NCBI GenBank assembly: GCA_963669155.1
Contig: OZ022584.1
Coordinates: forward strand, 12,376,615 to 12,440,614
Direction of reading: 5' to 3'
DNA length: 64,000 bases
DNA from: Arbacia lixula
Lineage: Eukaryota; Echinodermata; Echinoidea; Arbacioida; Arbaciidae
In this document: in pieces, positions 14,601 through 29,600 of the stretch
Layout of the letters: each line of letters begins with the position of its first letter
How positions within the stretch are numbered: position 1 is the first letter of the stretch
The notes under the pieces: model-generated
Databases searched by the model: none
What the model saw: the letters and a program-made list of their open reading frames with translations, nothing else
Told to the model about the DNA's origin: nothing
Position numbers and translations under genes: made by a program

Positions 14601-17600
14601 ATGACAACTAGATGGAACCTTTTACATCTGTATGGTGAATGGGAGCAACTGTACAGTTTAGACCTCCCTGGAACCTCAAACCAGTAAATGTTTCTCTCAT
14701 GATGATCCATGTTCTTACGAGTAGCACTATAATAGTCCTAAAGCTGCCACATTTTGGATGTTTCATGGTCAAATATGTCTATTAACTGATGAAAAAGGTG
14801 CATCTTTCCTAGTAGTTACATGAGCTAGAGGAACAAATTAAATAACATTCTAAGATTGCTTTTGTTTTCCATTGTTTGACATAGATGGTATCAGCCAGTG
14901 CAAATAATTTTATGCACCTGGATCCTAAGTTATCATTTTTCATCCAAGTTTCAGCCAATCAAATAGGAAAGATTCTTAGACTTATTTTAGAACACATTAT
15001 TCAAGACTCAATGAATTGTTAAAGATAATACTAGATTATTATTGTTATTATTTTTTTTTTTTTTTTTTTGGGGGGGGGGGAGTAACTTCTGCAAAATTAC
15101 AATAAAAACAGAAGAAAAAGGCTCAAGAGAATTTAGCTAATAGCATGTTCATTCATTGTGTAAGTTTCTATAAACCATTTTACAATTCTTTCCTTCTGCA
15201 TCCTTCATAATCATTTAAGTATTGATATCTTTATAACAGCAACAATGAAGGAATGTTGAGAATCTTCAATACAATTGTTCACTTCCATACAGATACCAGT
15301 AACCACAATAACAATACTTTAATTTTGATTTGCATTGACACAACTTCATAATATGTGTGCCATTCAAAAATCAAACACAGGCCGAAGGAGCTGACATGAA
15401 TGCTGGTATCCATGGCAACTGGACCATCAGTAACTCCAAGTCCCGCCTCCACCAGTATCTGCAGACTTTTAAGATCCAGGCTGATTATAAGTATACTCCT
15501 GTTGGTCAGGATCACAACAGGTAATCCCATCCTATTCTATGACTAATAACCCTTTTGTGAACCTGAACTCATTTATCGCTATGTTATTCATACCCACAGA
15601 TTTCTGAGAAATTGGGATTCACATAACTTAATGGGAGTGTTTGTACTCTAGATTTAGAATAGACATTGTATGTCTACATTTTACTTCCAGTGATATGCAT
15701 TTTGAGATTGTTCATATCAATGAAAAAAACAAACATTTTATGTTACTTCTTTGTTTTTGTTGCTGCCATTAAATATGGTAATTGTGACAGACGATAAATT
15801 CTGTTGTCGTATTATATCTGTCAATGTCTATGAAGTGCACTGCACGGTAGTGCCTGTTAATTGCTTCAAGTAGCGTGTTTATTTGCCTGAAAGTATAGTC
15901 CAAATTATTGAAAGAGAGGACAATACTGCCAACGATCTTTTTGCACTTTGAGGGGGTATGAATATGAAATGAGACCTCCATATTTGTACCAAAACAAATT
16001 AATTAGGTAGCCAAAAATGTGCACATTGCAAGGTGATTGCCTAAAGATTGGTTGTTCATTGTACATATTATTGGTACTTCAAATCTCTTTTATTTGCATA
16101 CATTAATCCTAAAATTACCAAGCACTGATAATCCCATGTCAATTACAATACAGTTTATTGCCTTTGGGACTGTAAGAGTCAATTGTTCACAATACCTAAA
16201 GTTGCTAATCACAGTACTAGCTTCTCCAGTTTCTAGTGCTCCATTGTAATGCTACATGTATTCTTTCTTATGGAAACTCCTTGTCCTGCCCTCTTTGACT
16301 TATTTTGTTGTTTCATTGCAGCATTTATTACCCATTAATTTACAAACTATGCAGTATCTCATTTGTGTTATATTAAGTGCTCACATTCACAATTCCCTTA
16401 TGCTTTACTTTTTTTCTTCAATATTTCATTTCATATATTTATTTGTCAATGTCTTATTATTATCACAATCCTTAGTATTGTTCTTCTCCTCTTCCTTTTT
16501 CTTCTCCTCCTCTTATTTCTTCTTCTTCTACTACTTTTGTTATTATCATTTCTTTTTATTACAGTAACTATAATTACTGTAGTGTGGCATTCATATTAGA
16601 TTCATAAGTAGTGACATGTCCCACACTTTACTTGAATCAGCTGATCCAATTGAAGATGATACTCATAGTCTTAAAGAAAATGAAGCAGTGATGTGGTTAA
16701 CATGACCTTTTATTCTCTCTGCTGTGGGATTCCAAATCTTATCCCCATGCAATCATTGCAGTTTTTAAGCGGTTTGTGTACAGGTTTACTCTTGCATGAA
16801 AGAGAACGGCTCTTGTAAACGTGCTAAAGTACAGAAGAAACATCTCTGAATTTTGTGTAGAGATTGCTTTATTGCGGATTGGTATTGATTGTTTACAATA
16901 CTCAGCCGGAAGTAGTGTAGGTTTCTTACCTCGAATGATTCCCAATGCTAGTACTTGCATATTTAAGGCCTTAAAATATTGGAACATTTTTTTAAAGGAT
17001 AAATATTAAATTAATCTTTCATTAGAATGACCTTGGTGTGATTTCAATCGTGCTGCTATAGTGAAGATGTATCATGTGACACTTCCTATGTGATCAGGTG
17101 ACATATAGCCTTGATCGCATGGTTTGAAGTCACATGACACATCTTGCACCATGAGACAGTGCAGTAGCAAAGAGTCGTTGATAACTGTTTCCATCTCCTG
17201 ATCACCAGTAGTATGAGTTAGCTTAGCAAATGGTCTCCTATGCCAGATAGAGTGCTACTCTGTGTGTATTGTGACCAGCGCTAGAAAGCACCATTGGCCC
17301 GAATTCATAAAGGAATTTTAGATTTAGTTAACAGTTTCAGCAAATTTTGTGGCAAATAAGTACGGGTATGCTTAATTCAGCACATAAACTTCAAAAAGGT
17401 CCAATACTGAATGTGCGCGTTCCGCGTAGAGTGCTAAATTCATGCTCGATATTATGGTTGATTTAAATTAATTTGCTTAAACTGTGGTCTAAACATGGTC
17501 TAAACCATAGCAACGAATATGAATTTAGCACCCTATGCAAATGCGTGCATTCATTATTGGACCTTATTGAACTGCACACGCTTAATCAAGCGTTCTTTTC

Positions 17601-20600
17601 TGCTTATATGCCACAAAATATGCTTAAACCCCGTGGACTACAACTCCTTTGTGAATTCAAGCCATGTTGTCTGGCATAGGGTGGGCTCAGCTACATTGTA
17701 CTGTTTGACATATACTACAGTCCAGCCTGTTTAAATAGGCCACTCCCAAAAAAAGCGGGAGCAGATATATATCCATGTCTTTCTCCTTACTATGGACAGG
17801 TGCATTACGAACTGATTAGAAGGGGTTCAAGTGAAGGGGTCTGTATATAAACAGACAGTGGTCTTTGTAGGAGATGGATCCAGTTATAGAAATTGTGCGA
17901 TTGAAGCCACGTACCAGAGGAAGAGTGACAAGCAGACTTATAGTTCAAGATATGTCATGTGATATTCACCATGTGGTCATGTGACAGAATGCATAGCCAT
18001 GTGGTGGATGATCACATGACATTTCTTAATGGCCCATGTGGTGATACAAGGTGAATAGGAGGGAGTTCGTGCCATATAATCAGGTGCCAAAATCTGGATC
18101 ATATGGTTTGAATTCCCTCTCAATGTGTGTATGTGTAACTTGCACAGGTAAAGCAACAATCCGTGAAGAATTGTTGGGATGCCTTAAATACAAACATACC
18201 AACACATGTATAGCGGGTCTTTATATCAACTGGTATTTAATTTATGTGTAGATCCCCAGAGCTCTTTAAACTTTACCTGTGCAAGTAATGCATAGAAACC
18301 CCACACAAGATTGACTTGTGCAGTATCAGAACACCCCTTTGAAACCAAACGAAACTCTTCGTAGTTTTGAAACAGAGTTATTATATACAAATTTGTAATA
18401 TGGCACTCATTCTCAAATGGTAGCAACAATTGTTGAGATGGGTTTGAAGGGGTGTTCTTGAAAAATAATGGGAAATTGAGAAGGAGCAATTTTTGCTGAG
18501 CAGGGTGCAGGGACAAGCCATATAAATTCAGAGAAAAGTGGCAAAAAATGCAGTGTATCACCTCCTTTTGGAATGATCATTGTATGTGTAGGTACACATC
18601 AGAGCTGGGCAGGTCTGTAAACATGACCTCCGATAGACAGAATGAGTTGCTACTTTCATAGGAAGAAGACAGCATGGGGAAAGTTTTTATTTGTTCCACA
18701 AGAGGGAGATATTTAAATGCAAAATTCACAAAATTATTAGGGTTTGCCTGATTCAAATTTGTAATTTTTAGGTAAAAGAGCAATACATTTTAAACTCAAA
18801 AACTTGTGCACTCCATGATGTTCTTATTGATATTATTGTGTGCAGGGGATGAGATGCTGTCATTCAAAATCCTGTGATTGTGGTAACTCTTGATTTAAGG
18901 TAAAAAAAAACATTGAAAATGTTGCATAAAAGAACAACACGGATACTTGAAAATAGGTGCTATGCTGCATTTGTCAATACTGCCACATTTGAAATTAAAT
19001 TTGAATCGTATGACTGTCTAATCATGGCTATTCACTGCACCCTCCTCAGCTGGGTTAAAGGGAAACATCAGCTTCTTGCTTGTCACTTTTCCTCTGCGGG
19101 CTGCCCGAGATGGCTGTGATGATGATGAGATTTAAGGCAAGATTATCGTTGCAAACGGATCAGAACTGAACTGTTCGAGGCCTTGTGTAGTAGATTGTTA
19201 GCCTGTCCCGGTAACAGTGGTTTGCACAGTAAGTGTAAAGAGAGGGTGTGCATAAGGAATGTCGTTGAAATGTTTTATAAATGCTGTGAGAAAGATGTAC
19301 CTGATGTGAATGTGTCTCTTAAAGGGCATATACTGTACTGGGAAGGCAAAAAAGCCTTCAAAATGTAATTGTTAGCAATCTTCTTGCCAATGGTCTTAAT
19401 TTCATGTATTGTCTATTTTAGAAGCTTGCTGAAAGTTATTTGACCTCAAATGATCCATGTATGGAGTTATTAATGATTAATGATTAAATCCTCAAAATGT
19501 TCGGCCCGAACATTTCGAAGATTTGTGATTTAATCACTCATTACTCCAAATGTAGATCATTTGAGGGCAAATAACTTTCAGCAAGCTTCTAAAATAGACA
19601 ATACATGAATTTAAGACCATTGGCAAGAAGATTGCTAACAATTACATTTTGAAGGCTTTTTTTGCCTTCCCAGTACAGTATATTGCCCTTTAAGGCGCAA
19701 GTCATAATACTACTATGCACATGTACAGTAACTGTACATGATTTGAAAAAAAATATTTATACAATGCAAGAAGGGCTATGTTGAAGGAAACATATCTATG
19801 AAAATAACATGTCAATACATCGTTTTCATGATGCATTTTTAATTTTGCGGTTTCCCTGAATTTGACTAGTTTCAATCTAGAACTGTGTTTGATTTTCATC
19901 CGTTTAAAAAAACTGTAGATTTGTTCATTCCTACATTGATTTACTTGTATGGTATTGTCATTTGTTTAATCAGTATGTTGCTATGCTTTGGAATTCTAAG
20001 TATTACTAACTTGATTGTGCAGATATCTTCAGTAATTGCATTTAATTGATTTGATTAATAGTAACAAGGTTGACGAATTTGTTCCAAGTTGTTTATGCAT
20101 GCATGTATATACAGATTTATGAATATGTACTGTGCTGGAGGAGTTTGTCTAAAAGACTATTGTTTGATGTTTAAAGCAGTCCTCCAAAAAATTGATCCAA
20201 GATTTATCATACTGCTAAATGATTGCTTTGTTTTAGAATTACTTCTGAAGCTTGTAAGAATAACATATTGATTTTGCAAGAAAAAAAAAATATGATGTGT
20301 GTCAGTCTTCTTGCTGTTATTGATTTAAAATGCAAATTCTTGTTTTCAGGTCTTTCTACGCAGAAATGTCCATCTACATTGCTTCATCACGTCGAAGTGA
20401 GTGTTTATAATGAAGTTGGCCATGATTGACATGTCCCTTATTAATGAGAATGATTTACTGTTCTTAGAAGATGCAAATAACAAGATGATAGGTATAACTG
20501 TTTCACAAAGAAATAACATACTGTCTGCCAATGTTGAGCTGTGTTAAGTACAAATAGATATATTGAGAGCAGTGATTCCTTGCAATTATTCATACATGAC

Positions 20601-23600
20601 TTCTTAATCCAAGTTAGATGTGCTTTTTCAATGCAACAAATGTGTGTTTGCCTGTTAAGGTTTGTTTTTACGAGGATTATAATGCCCCTAATTTAAAACA
20701 AAGGTACAACACTACAACTTACATGTTATCATGGTTATTTGATTGAATTGAATTCATCTATAATGATGTCATAAATATTCATATCGGTATAAAAAAAAAT
20801 ATATTTTAGAAATGGGGACTAATTGTTGCAGATAGTCAATGCTATCTTGTGTCTAGGTTATAGTTTTCAGATAGTTAAAAAGGAGATTATTTTTTTTTTA
20901 TGAATACAAAAACCCATCTTCATGATGTTCTAGAAGTTCTCAACATGAACATGTGTAACATCTTCTAAGATAAAGGTACAGAAAGATATAACATTAAATT
21001 TCAGACTTTTTAACAAGAACTGAAAGAAGGGCAAACTAAACGAAGGGCAAGAAAAGGAGAAGGAAAACAGACAAGAAGATACACAGCCCATGATGCTATT
21101 TCTCACAAAGTCACATTCCATTTCTCATGCAGCCATCCACGCCAGAGAACAGGGCTCCAACAAGAAGACGGCTTCGCTGTCTTGTGCCCTGTCATTGGTG
21201 CGACAGCTCTACCATCTCAAGGAGATTGAAGCCTTCACTGGGGAACGCAAGGCCAAAAAAGCAGACTCGGTACGATGTCCACAACGCCTTTATTTTGATG
21301 AGGATTAGTATTGAAGACCCCAGAAATAGCAACATCTTTAGGATGGGCTAGTAACCATGAAATCCCAAGAAATGTAGGGCCAAATTCAATTAAACAATGA
21401 TAACACACAGCAAGGAATTAATTTGGCTACGTTTTAGGTCATGTCTGTCAAAGGACAAATTTTCAGTCCAAGTTAAGAAATATCATTGTTCATGTGATAA
21501 CTCGTATATTTCACATGATTTCATCAAAATTTGGTACAATAGTAATTTTGATTAAGAGTCATAGCCAGATAGGGCAAATGGTCATATTCCAAAATGTCAT
21601 TTTATATGCTGAGACATCACACTTGGTACATTGAATATGACAAAGTAAGTTGTATATCAGATAAGTCATAGGTCAAGGTCAAATTCCAAAATGTCAGTGT
21701 ATGCCCTAATGCAGCCATTTTTTGGGGGGGTGGGGGGGTCGGGGGGGGGGGTTAGTAGGGGATGGGGGCATTAGCAAAACAAATTTTACCACTCACGCAC
21801 ACACTTCTTCTTACCTGCCTGCACTCCAACTCCTTCCAATGGCGCAGCGACTTCTACAAACAACTTCAAGGAGCGGCCATGGGATCTCCTCTATCACCAA
21901 TCATCGCCAACATCTTCATGGAACATCTAGAGCACCAAGCACTCAAGACCGCCGACAAACCACCGTCGCTCTGGCTTCGATACGTCGATGACAATTTTGT
22001 CATCTGGCCATATAGCACACCTGACCTCCACCAGTTCCTCGACCACATCAACGGCCAGCATCCCAGCATCAAATTCACCATGGAAACCGAACGCGACAAC
22101 TCTATCCCTTTCCTGGACGTACTCATCACCAAGACACTGTCTGGATTCCCATCTCACCAAGTATATCGTAAACCAACCCACACCGACCGCTATCTCAACT
22201 ATCGCTCTCACCACCACCCATCGGTTCACCAATCTGTATCCAACTCACTCATCCGTCGAGCCCACCAACTTAGCGACAAGGCACATCTTCAACAGGAACT
22301 CCAACACGTCACCCACGCACTCACCTCCATCAACCAGTATCCCAGACGGAAGATCAACACTCGAGCCTCCCACCGCAAGACCAACGTCGACACAACAGGA
22401 ACCCAAACTAACGTCAAACCTATGGCAACTATCGTACTCCCCTACTTGGGCAAGACATCCCACCGCCTACAACGCATCCTCCGCTCAGCCAACATTCTCG
22501 TCAGACACTAATCTACCCGCAAGCTTCACTCCATTCTTCACTCCCACAAGGACAAGCACCCACCCAACAAGCAACCAGGAGTATACAAGATCCCCTGCGA
22601 CTGCGGCAAAGTCTACATAGGTGAAACAGGACGCGATTTCGAAACCAGACTCAAGGAACACAAGACCTATCATAGACACAGCGACTGGGACAAGTCAGCC
22701 ATCGTCAAACACGCCCAGGAAGAGAACCACATCATTCACTGGGACAAGAGCCACCTCATGACCACCATCCGCCACTGGAGCACCAGAAGAGTCCGAGAAG
22801 CCATCGAAATCCACCAACACAACACCGTACCCCAAGACCCAGGACTTCACATCAACAGCATCTGGCACCCAATCCTTCACCACCGCCCGACGTCTAACCA
22901 ATCTTCTTCTCACGCAACCAGCAGCCCAGGATCCCAACCATCCACCTGCCCCGTCTCCCCAACCACGCCTACCCAGCCAGCCTCTCCACCCACCCAGCCA
23001 ACCTCGCCGACACGGACACTGCCAACTCCAACACCACGCTACAACCTACGTCAATGACCACACCGAGCCTCCCACCCCTGCCCGCCGACACAGTCCCGCC
23101 CCACCCGGCAGTCTACACACACAGAGCGACGCCATTGTTCATCCTCCTCCACCACCGACACACGCAAACCGGAGACTCCCGCCCCCGCTCCTCCGCCTAC
23201 GCAAGTCTCCCACGTCCGCATACCAACCGACCGCCGACTCCCGCCAACCCACACACAGAGCGCCACCACCCACCGAGACCGCCGGCCCGCGGTTCCTCCC
23301 ACATCCGCACGCACGCCATAAGTACCGCCACTCAGCTAGCGAACCCTCACTCCTGAAGACGGACAGTCAATCTGCCCGAAACGTCGAGTCCACCTCTCTA
23401 CTCATCAGCTCTTCACGCTTTCTGGTTTACAGTCCTTTTCAGGACTACACTCACATTTCGAAAGAATACTCTACTTTCAAATCTCCACTTTCTCGCCTGT
23501 CCATTTCACCTTCAATTCTATCCACGTTTTCTCATCTCAGTCCTCCCAGGACTTTACACATGGTGTACCGTAAACCTCTCTCGTGATTGATCATACCACC

Positions 23601-26600
23601 ATGCAAACCTTCAAACATCATCCAAATTTTACCACACAGGATAATTGCGATACTTCATTGTTTGTGAAGGAGGGCGGGTCATATGATTTGACTGTTCAGT
23701 AAGCTTTGTTTACATGTATGTAGCTTAATGTCCCTCTGTTGTCTATGTGCAGCTGGAGCCTTATGACGTGATCCTGAACCATGACGTGGAGGAGAGGCTG
23801 ACCAATGTTCTCTTTGAGCTCAGTCTCAACCCCGTACCTCCTCCTGCTAACCCAGTAAGTTCACATACAGGAATTACAATGCCAACTTCCTGTAAATCCA
23901 GTAATTTTCGTGTAACACAGTGCAAACACGAATTTAACATCACTGTGAATTTAAAACTAGCCTGCTTTTTTTTTAGCAGGCTAGATGCGCAAGTCCATGA
24001 AGGATTCTGGAGTTAAAATTGAATTTGTGCGTGTAACATGCTAGTGTGACGTTTTGCACATCCATCAGCTCTTTTGTGCTACATAATCACATTTTGCATA
24101 TTTTGTGTGGATATGCAAAAAAAAAAAATCATCCTGTGAAATATGTTGTAGGTGTGTGGTGTCATGAAAATTTACTAGCACGAAAATTTATTGTATTACA
24201 GTATGATATTTTATTGGAATTTCTTCAGGGAATACAGTGTATCGTTTATTGTGGCACAGTGTATGCTTCATGCTGATTTTTTTCTTTCACAAAGAGCGCG
24301 CAGAACATGACAATGATTAAGTGGATCTTAACTTAAAGGCAAACTTTTCTGCCTCTTTGGATGCATGTATCAAAAGTGAATTTTCTTGTAAATATGCAAA
24401 CTGTGTCAGTTTTTTGCAGCACCCCACCATGTTATATCACGGTAGATATCTCTCCACAAGATGAATTATGAAATACAGGTGAATGTAGTAACTCGTTACT
24501 ATGCAGTTTGGCGGAAAGTTATGAATACATTAAAGGCTTATTGCTGTAAATGCTTTATCTTTCAGGAGGAGTGTGTGGTGCTGACTGGAGACCCCAACAC
24601 GCAGCGGTTTGATAACCCTGAGGGGCCCCGGGGCAGCTCAGGGGTGTCGTGGTCACCCCCCATGAACAACTGGAACCCCTGGCTCAACTGTAACATTGAT
24701 GAAGGACCTCTTGCTCATGTAGGATATCAGACTCTTTTCTTCTTGAATTTCTCCTAAAATTTTAATTACCAAAAAAAATAAAATCCAATATATCTTTTAA
24801 ATTACTAAATGCAATACAAAAACAGAATCAGCCAATCCTTTTAGCATATTTTCATTGAAATGTATTCATGATTACATTTGATTTATTATAATTGTACTGT
24901 ATAAATCCTCTTTATGATGTAAAAAATTGTAAAGTCACGTGCATTCACCCCAGTTCTGTTATTTTTGCAATATTGCTTCAAGCACATCATATTTATACAT
25001 TTTGAACAAATTAATGAATTGATTTCAATTCTTAGTTTTAGTGCATGTTGATTGAGTTTGAGTCTATTGGTGGAATTCAGTGATGTACTTCTTTTTTGTT
25101 TAATTTGTCATTTTTAAAAAAAAAATTCCCCTCCACACAGATTTTATTGATTCTCATTCGCAACAAATTAACAAACATCTTCAAGTTAACTTACATATTT
25201 AAAATACAAATATTGGTTGAACTGTCGGGTTGACAGTTTCTTGTCAAATATGTAATAAACAACATGTTTACAAACCTCATGTGTGTTAATGTGATATTGT
25301 TGTTGGCATAATTCTTCGTCAATAATATCTTTATTTGTGTCTGACATAAAGTGGAACAAAATATACAAATTTCTTTTTTCTTGTTTCAGATGAGTGTAGA
25401 GCAGGTTGGTGCAGAGCTTTTGAGAGAGTATGAAGGACAATCACAGATGGAAGATTTTAGAAAGGTATTTAATTCCAGCCTATCAATGCTAACTCTTGCC
25501 TTGCAAACTAGAACTCTATGCATGCAACCTTCTTTTCAACTGGTACTACACCAAGTGTGTATATTTGCAAGAACTACAACATATGTTGAGATGATTTTGG
25601 AATATACCTTACCTACTTTTGTTGCAGAATGTAAGAAAAAGAATCATCAGTTTGAGAGAAAGTGGAGAGTTTGATAGGAAAGATAAGTTGTATAATATAA
25701 CACTTTGTACTTTTTACTCCTCCCACACAGAGTTTGATATATATTTTTAAAACCCTTACAAAATATGTGTTGCCTTAAATGTCAATACTTTATTTTTTGT
25801 AAAACCTCCGTACATTATCAGGGAACAGTTTCTTTCATATTGTGTTGAAGTTTTTACATTTGAATCAGTACAAAAAAGTAAAGCTTAATATTTGATTGAT
25901 TTTTTTAAAAATTCAAATCAATCTCTAAATATTCCTTTTTGATTTGTTTACATTCAAATCACCTAGTCAATAAAAGGTTCTGGACCATGTTGCATATATT
26001 TTCAATTGTTGTAGCTTGCCAACGATGGTATCTACCATGGCAACAGGTACAATAATGAGAGCTCATTTTGCTTTTTCGATAGCAGTTACCATTATAACAT
26101 AGTTGAAAATAAACCGGTATGCAACATGGCCCTTGTCATCTTCAATCATCCGACTCCTTACCCCTTCACAGATCCAGATGGAGAGACAATCCCTGCCTAT
26201 CTTCCAGTCTGAGAGGGAGATCCTTGGGGCGATAGACCACAACCCTGTGGTGGTCATCAGGGGTGCGACGGGGTGCGGGAAGACCACCCAAGTACCCCAA
26301 TTCATCCTGGATAGTTACGTCAAAGCAGGCAGAGGGGCGGAGTGCAATATTGCCATCACCCAGGTAATACTAGAGCCTAGGTAGCGTTGAAGTCGACTCA
26401 AGTCGAGGGAAGGGCGTATAAGTCATTTTTACAGGGAATTGCTACTTTTGTGTACTTTTCACATTGCAACTTGCGACTCCAACTCGGCTAAGTGGGAGAC
26501 ATACATAAAAAACGCACCTGATTCTAGGATACTACATGTAGTTTTCATACAGTATGTTTAATACAGTATGTTTAATACAAGCTTATAGATGCTTTTTCTC

Positions 26601-29600
26601 CCCACCACACCTCTATGTAGATTTCGCTTGTATAAATGTTAAATAATAATATTTTTTTTTAAAGTGAATTTAATTGCATTGACAATATGTAGCTCTCATT
26701 CCAGGCTTTTTCATGTGTAAACAACCATTAAAACAAATGACTAGGCCTAAGACAAACTTATAACTGCCTTCTCTGCTGGCCCTATTTCCCTGTTTGGTAG
26801 CCTCGGCGTATCAGCGCCATCTCCATCGCTGAGCGGGTGGCGTACGAGCGGCATGAACCTCTGGGAGTCAGCACGGGGTACTCGGTGCGGTTTGACACCG
26901 TCAGGCCACGCCCCCTCGGAGCCATGCTCTTCATGACTGTCGGTGAGCCCTGGTTTTCACCCCACAACACCCCCTTGTGACATTGGGAGAGAACATTTTC
27001 AATTATTCAATTCAATTCATTTATTTCTCCTCTTTCAATTTTTACAATGATGGTACAGTTTACTTAACATACATATAAATAAACTTGCATAATACAATTA
27101 ATTAGATAATACAAATTGAAAGGGAAGGAGGGCCGACTAAAAAGCCCCCCTATTAAAGTAAATATCATGAACTATTATTTTATGAAAAAAAACACACAAC
27201 AAAAACTGATTAAATAATTACAAAATCATTTTAAGATGCAAAACAATGATAATTATATACATAAAAAAACAAATGTGCACAAACGTCAAAGTTGCAAGCT
27301 ACAAATTATATTCAAATGAGAAATGCAATGACCTAGCAGCTATACAGAAGAAAGCCTCTAAGTCTCCTTTTGAAAATTTGTATTGAATTGCATTGTATAA
27401 TATCATTTGGAGAGAATTCCAGAGTTTTGGACCTGTAAAAGAAAATTATTGAAACTATTGTGGGCACCCATTGAGCTCTCAGCATTGTTTCTGTTGTTCA
27501 TGGCAGTTAAAATCAGCCCCCCCCCCCCCCCACCTTCAAATAAACAAATATATAAAATCATGTTTGTTGACAGTTGGTACTTGCCTTTGACATTGCTCAT
27601 GTTCAGTTCTCTAAATACTGCATATGGGTTAGGAGATATCAATTTTTGATTGCTTTAGTTCACTTGGCTGCCATGTTTTTACAGTTCATTTCTATTCCCA
27701 GTGACTCTGTGTGTGGCAGACAAAATGCTGATCTATGCAATTTCTGCATTAATAAAAAGAGGCAATGATTGTGTTAATTGCTTGTGACAAGCTGAGTAAA
27801 TTAGCTTGTAGGAAAGCATCCGGGCAAGGACTTTTTTCACTCTTTTATTGTACCGTCTTTAAATTAATATTTATTCATTTCTTCTTTTATTAAAAATTCA
27901 TGTTGATATGAAAGTTGTTATGTATTGTGCCATTTTCAAATCGGTATGTCTTCTATAGTGTTCTTTTTTTTTTCAAAATTCATATTGATGTGGGAATTTT
28001 TTTTTTTTTTTTATAAAATACCCTAATTTGTTGTGTACAACTATAAAGGGCAATGGTTGACATTCCTGTGTTGTGTTTGATCTGTTTATCCCCCTCTTTA
28101 TTACTTTGTGTTCTGGCAGGGACTCTCCTGAGGAAGCTGGAAGCGGGTCTGCGAGGAATCTCCCACGTTGTGGTGGATGAGATCCACGAAAGAGATCTCA
28201 ATGTGAGTTGTGTTATCACCATTGTCAGTTCAAAAGAAAAGATCAAATATTGTGATGGAGCGAGTGCAAAAGCAAGTAATTATTCAACCTAAACAAATCT
28301 TCTGCAATGCTGAAAATATATTGATACCAAGAAAAAGTTGAAATAGCAACTTAATCAGTATGCAGGCAAGCACATCAACTTCAATGATATAAAATTGAAA
28401 ACATATTGATGCAGAGAAAAGGTTGAAAAACCAGCTATATACAGTAAGTATGCAACTGATTTTACAGAGGCCAGGGGCATATTTATGACATGGTGATGTT
28501 CATCTAGTGAATAATATTCATACACAATTGTAAAATGATAATCAAGTAAATATTAAAGACACAGTATGTATAACTACAATACACATTATTTGCAATAATA
28601 TTTTAACAACAACAGTATTACTGATTTATATAAATGTAGGGCCTGTTTGTAATAATATACACAGAATGGGAGTAGTGTGTTCCTCATTTTGGATTCACAA
28701 AAACCTCCGGGGGGATGTTTCACCAAGCTGTTCATAAGGTACTGGTAACCTGTTCTTGTGCTAAATGAGATACCCTAATTTGTTCATGTGTTTAACATAG
28801 TGGGAGTGAATTTACAACAATCCCAATCAAATTTGACAAATATTTGAATCTCCTAAGATCAGATTTCAACTTCAACTGATGGAATTCAAAACCATTGAGA
28901 AGCTGATTTAGCACCCAAGAACACGTCACGAGTCATGTATTAAAGATTGTTCGTCCCTTTTGCAAGCTTAAAATTTGAAATCGTCTATCACGATCGTAAA
29001 TTGAAGAAAGTGTGATTTAAGACCATTTCTAAGAATGTAGCATGTTGAAGCTTTCTGTGTATGTAAAAATTTCAGCCCTTATAATTTCAAACCGACCTTT
29101 TTCGTACTACATGTACGAAAAAAGTATTAGTCTTTGTTACAGTATCTATGTGGTTATTATGCATGTGTGAAATCCTAATTTTATGAGTAATTACCAAACT
29201 TTGGAGATGATTTCTCTGTAGAACAATTTTTTTTCATAATGCGTTTTATAATTCAATAAACAGATTAATCAATACAGCAAATATTTCAACACAAACTGCT
29301 AAGAGCCTGAGGTAAAGACTATTAATCAGACGTTGTTTACGTGCGTTATTTGAATTTTACACTACGTATCAGTTTGAAATTATGAATATACAGCCTCCTA
29401 ACACTTCTCTATATGTTTGCCAATGTTTCGATAGTTTTGTGGTGATCTGAAAAAGGGACGGGCTGTCTTTAAGTCATGCTTAACTTGCACACATCTTGGT
29501 GAAGTAGGCCCCTGGTCATTTAAAGGTACACACTGATTACTGATTTCTCCCTTGTTTGATGCACCCAGACTGACTTCCTGCTGGTGGTGTTGAGGGATAT

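Noticed and set aside
26016-26047. Possible 32-bp exon after TTGTTGTAG and before GTACAA
   Set aside because: Its length is not a multiple of three, while exons 10 and 11 join in phase 0 without it. The sequence has no family match.
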